Origin: Mycobacterium sp. E1747
GTDB lineage: Bacteria; Actinomycetota; Actinomycetes; Mycobacteriales; Mycobacteriaceae
Direction: 5' to 3'
Assembly (NCBI RefSeq): GCF_001667775.1
Contig: NZ_LZJI01000218.1
Location: 1-52,206, forward strand
DNA length: 52,206 nt
The notes under the pieces were generated by a model. It saw only the letters and a program-made list of their open reading frames with translations, ran no database searches and had not been told where the DNA came from. Both the position numbers and the translations under genes were made by a program. Below, piece after piece: positions 49,615 through 52,206 of this stretch. Every line of letters begins with the position of its first letter. Position 1 is the first letter of the stretch.

Positions 49615-52206
49615 CAGGCCGGGACTGATCTCGCGCTTCACCGGTCGATACGCGGCCCTGATCGTCGGGCTGTGGGTACTAGCGGCCGGTGCCGCCAACC
49701 TGGCCGTGCCCCAGCTCGAGCGTGTGGTCGACTCGCATGCCCGTTCCTTCATGCCTGCTGACGCACCGAGCGCCGTTGCCGCCTCGCGGGCCGCCCGGCT
49801 GTTCGATCAAACCCCAAGCAACAACTTTGTTTACGTTGTGCTGGAACGTGATCGGCAGCTAACCCCACGCGACCGCCAGTTCTACGACGCGCTGACGACA
49901 ACGCTGCGCTCCGATCGACGGCACGTCTATGCGGTGACGGACCTGTGGTCGCAGCCCGCTACGGCCGCAGGTGCTCAGAGTTCCGACGGGCGAGCCGTCA
50001 GCGTGATGGTCCGGCTCGCCGGGATGCTGGGCACCGCGCAAGCACGCGACTCGGTCAGCGCAGTGCGCACTGCCGTCCAGAAGCTTTCGCCGCCGGCCGG
50101 CCTGGAAGTCCATGTCACCGGACCCGGCGCCACTATCGTCGACGAATTCTCCGCGATCGATCGGCAGATGCTCGCAATCACCGCGGCCACCATCGGTCTC
50201 ATCCTGCTCCTGCTGTTGATGGTGTACCGATCCCCGATCGCGGCCGCGATTCCGCTGATCTCGGTCGGGCTCGCCCTAGCCCTGGCCCGCGCCGTCGTCG
50301 CCGCGCTCGGCCAATCCAATGTCGTTGAGGTCTCACTGTTTTCGGTCGCCCTCATGGCGGCCATGACGCTCGGGGCCGGCACCGACTACGCGGTCTTCCT
50401 GGTTGGCCGTTACCACGAGGCCCGCCGCGGCGGCATCGCACCGACCCAGGCGTTGACGCAGGCCTACCGCTCGATCGCCCCCGTCGTGATCGGGTCGGGA
50501 CTGACCGTGTCGGTGGCGCTGGCATGTCTGGTTTTCGCCCAGGTGGGGTCGTTCCGCAGTGCCGGGTTGCCCTGCGCCATCGGCATTCTGGCGACCATGG
50601 TGGCGGCACTGACCCTGACGCCCGCCCTCATGAGCCTGGCTATCCGGCGCGGCTATCTCGAACCCCGCCCGTCGACGACGGCGCGGCGCTGGCGCCGGGT
50701 CGGGACGGCGGTCGCGCGCTGGCCGGGTCCGATCCTGACCACCGCGGCCGGGTTGACCCTGCTGATCGCACTGCCGCTGGCCGGGATGCGGATCGGGTTC
50801 AACGAACCGGCCGCCACACCGTCATCCGCCGACTCCAACCGCGGCTATCTCAGCGCCGATCGGCATTTCGCCGCCAACGCGCTGTTGCCCGACGTCATCG
50901 CGATCCAGGCCGATCACGACCTGCGCAACCCGGCCGGCCTGATAGCCATCGAGCGAATCACGCGCCAGATCATGACCGTACCGGGTGTGCGCGCGGTGCA
51001 GTCCGCCAGCCGGCCCGACGGCAAGGTCCCCGAACAGGCAACGGTGAGCTACCAGGCCGGCGTGCTCGGACGGCAGTTCGACGAGACCGTGGACTCGCTG
51101 ACCCAGCGCCTGAAGCGGGTCTCGCAGCTGGATGCCGCCCTGGCGCAGACGCAGCTCGCGGTGGACGGCCTCGGGAATGGATTGCGTGGTGGCAGCGCGG
51201 GATTGGCCGATGTGTCCGGTGCCGCAGAAGACATGCGCGCCGGCATGGACGGGCTGCAGCGCAACGTCACGACCGTGTCGAGTTATCTGGACCCATTGCG
51301 GGACTTCGTCGGGCGGACTCCGGACTGCGCCTCCAACCTCATCTGTTCGACCGTGGATCGAGTGCTCCAGCCGGTCGACAGCCTGGTGCAGACCTCCTCG
51401 CGCGTGGAGGCGGGAACCGCGAAACTGACCAGCGGCTCGAACATGGCCGCCACGGCGATGGCCGGCCTGCCCCAGAGCGTCGCGTCGATGAAAGACGCTT
51501 TGGCACAGGCGCGTTCGGCCACCCATGAGCTGCTGAGTCTGTCCGACACCCTCGGACCCCAGATGCGCCAGTTGACCGATTACCTGAGCGAGATGGCGAC
51601 GCAGTTTCAGGGCAGCGCGGCGGCGGACTTCTACATGCCGCAGCGGGCGTTGACCGATCCGCGATACGCCGCCGCGTTGGGCCACCTGATCTCCGAAAAC
51701 GGGCGCGCCGCTTACCTACTGGTGTACGGCGACGGGTCGGAGTGGGGCGGTGACGGCGCCAAGCGCGCGGACCTGGTCAGGACCGCCATCAAGGAGGCCA
51801 CCAAGGAAGGCACCCTGACGCCGGTGGAGGTGGACCTTGCCGGCGTGGGCCCGGTGACGGCCGACCTGCAGCGCTTCGTCGCCGGCGACACCAAGCTGCT
51901 CGTCGGCGCCGCGTTGGTCCTCATCTTCTTGATCGTCACGGCGATGCTGCGCAGCCCGGTGGCGGGGTTGGTCGTCGTGGGGACGGTCGTCACTTCCTAT
52001 GCGTCGGCAGTCGGTGCGAGCGTGCTGATCTGGCAACACCTGCTCCACCACGATTTGCACTGGGCTGTCGCGCCGATCGCATTCATCGCGCTGATCGCCG
52101 TCGGTGCGGACTACAACCTCCTGCTGGCACTGCGCATCAAACAGGAAGCGTCGGCCGGCCTCAAGACCGGCATCATTCGCGCCTTCGGTGGCACCGGCGG
52201 GGTGGC
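49580..52206 (+). CDS. MmpL family RND transporter (3' end beyond window)
   Basis: At least 875 residues of a mycobacterial large membrane transporter that exports lipids or siderophores. After a first helix (YAALIVGLWVLAAGAANLAV) comes a periplasmic domain, then helices and the proton-relay motif GAGTDYAVFLVGRYHEARR; a second periplasmic domain with a helical, possibly coiled insert (LDAALAQTQLAVDGLGNGLR) precedes the second relay GADYNLLLALRIKQE at the right edge. The start is uncertain: GTG 49580 has GGTGGGA upstream; TTG 49607 is nearer the usual N-terminus. No MmpS partner is present. The missing end would be the last few helices. Confidence 0.87.
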   Translation, partial: MDPAAIGRPLHDRPGLISRFTGRYAALIVGLWVLAAGAANLAVPQLERVVDSHARSFMPADAPSAVAASRAARLFDQTPSNNFVYVVLERDRQLTPRDRQFYDALTTTLRSDRRHVYAVTDLWSQPATAAGAQSSDGRAVSVMVRLAGMLGTAQARDSVSAVRTAVQKLSPPAGLEVHVTGPGATIVDEFSAIDRQMLAITAATIGLILLLLLMVYRSPIAAAIPLISVGLALALARAVVAALGQSNVVEVSLFSVALMAAMTLGAGTDYAVFLVGRYHEARRGGIAPTQALTQAYRSIAPVVIGSGLTVSVALACLVFAQVGSFRSAGLPCAIGILATMVAALTLTPALMSLAIRRGYLEPRPSTTARRWRRVGTAVARWPGPILTTAAGLTLLIALPLAGMRIGFNEPAATPSSADSNRGYLSADRHFAANALLPDVIAIQADHDLRNPAGLIAIERITRQIMTVPGVRAVQSASRPDGKVPEQATVSYQAGVLGRQFDETVDSLTQRLKRVSQLDAALAQTQLAVDGLGNGLRGGSAGLADVSGAAEDMRAGMDGLQRNVTTVSSYLDPLRDFVGRTPDCASNLICSTVDRVLQPVDSLVQTSSRVEAGTAKLTSGSNMAATAMAGLPQSVASMKDALAQARSATHELLSLSDTLGPQMRQLTDYLSEMATQFQGSAAADFYMPQRALTDPRYAAALGHLISENGRAAYLLVYGDGSEWGGDGAKRADLVRTAIKEATKEGTLTPVEVDLAGVGPVTADLQRFVAGDTKLLVGAALVLIFLIVTAMLRSPVAGLVVVGTVVTSYASAVGASVLIWQHLLHHDLHWAVAPIAFIALIAVGADYNLLLALRIKQEASAGLKTGIIRAFGGTGGV

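Noticed and set aside
1..52206. CRISPR arrays, tRNA genes, insertion sequences, prophage
   Set aside because: No regularly spaced repeats, cloverleaf-like elements, transposase motifs or terminal inverted repeats were seen on reading both strands; a dedicated search could still find a divergent case.

Overview
The window looks like chromosomal DNA of a slow-growing, probably non-tuberculous Mycobacterium. It is GC-rich with strong third-position GC. It is dense in TetR regulators, and carries a FadD/FadE/thiolase/CoA-transferase catabolic cluster, an MmpL transporter, DUF4242, DUF1214 and sulfotransferase-family genes, a secretory lipase and LuxR/MalT-type regulators. No tRNA, rRNA, insertion sequence, phage gene or CRISPR array was seen. 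The species assignment is an inference from gene content.

Layout. 1-1701 (minus): SulP anion transporter (cut by the window edge) with a sulfate-binding-protein-like gene directly upstream. 1740-3800: thinly coding, with a decayed gene, a DUF417 membrane protein, an SRPBCC protein and an internally deleted SDR gene. 3834-10008 (plus): a five-helix membrane protein, a copper pair (metallochaperone plus P1B ATPase), a membrane-anchored esterase and a Tat-exported polysaccharide deacetylase. 10398-20332: L12-like small protein, large LuxR regulator, DUF4242 protein, lipase, two TetR genes, an alpha/beta hydrolase with its own double operator, and a GAF-EAL-PAS-GGDEF protein.

20626-33367 is the centrepiece: a CoA-dependent catabolic island. 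A plus-strand acyl-CoA synthetase faces two minus-strand operons. Operon A (32628 to 28765) encodes a fused double acyl-CoA dehydrogenase, a thiolase-like protein and a DUF35 protein. Operon B (28526 to 22262) encodes an amidohydrolase, a fused double CaiB CoA-transferase, a small unknown protein, a second thiolase-like/DUF35 pair and a PadR regulator. A TetR gene diverges from operon A. A nearly identical 19-bp sequence lies in the TetR/operon A promoter and in front of the synthetase, 12 kb apart, which suggests one regulon. Both thiolase-like proteins lack the thiolase nucleophile and each is paired with DUF35, as in steroid side-chain retro-aldolases; the substrate is unknown.

33305-42195: an aberrant pyruvate-kinase-like protein, TetR with tandem operators controlling DUF1214 plus sulfotransferase genes, a triple-DUF190 protein, class I aldolase, and a catalase-like/cytochrome b561 pair. 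42530-52206: STAS and anti-sigma-kinase-like proteins, a D-aminoacylase-like hydrolase plus Rieske oxygenase behind a perfect palindrome, a NarL-type two-component system, and an MmpL transporter running off the right edge.
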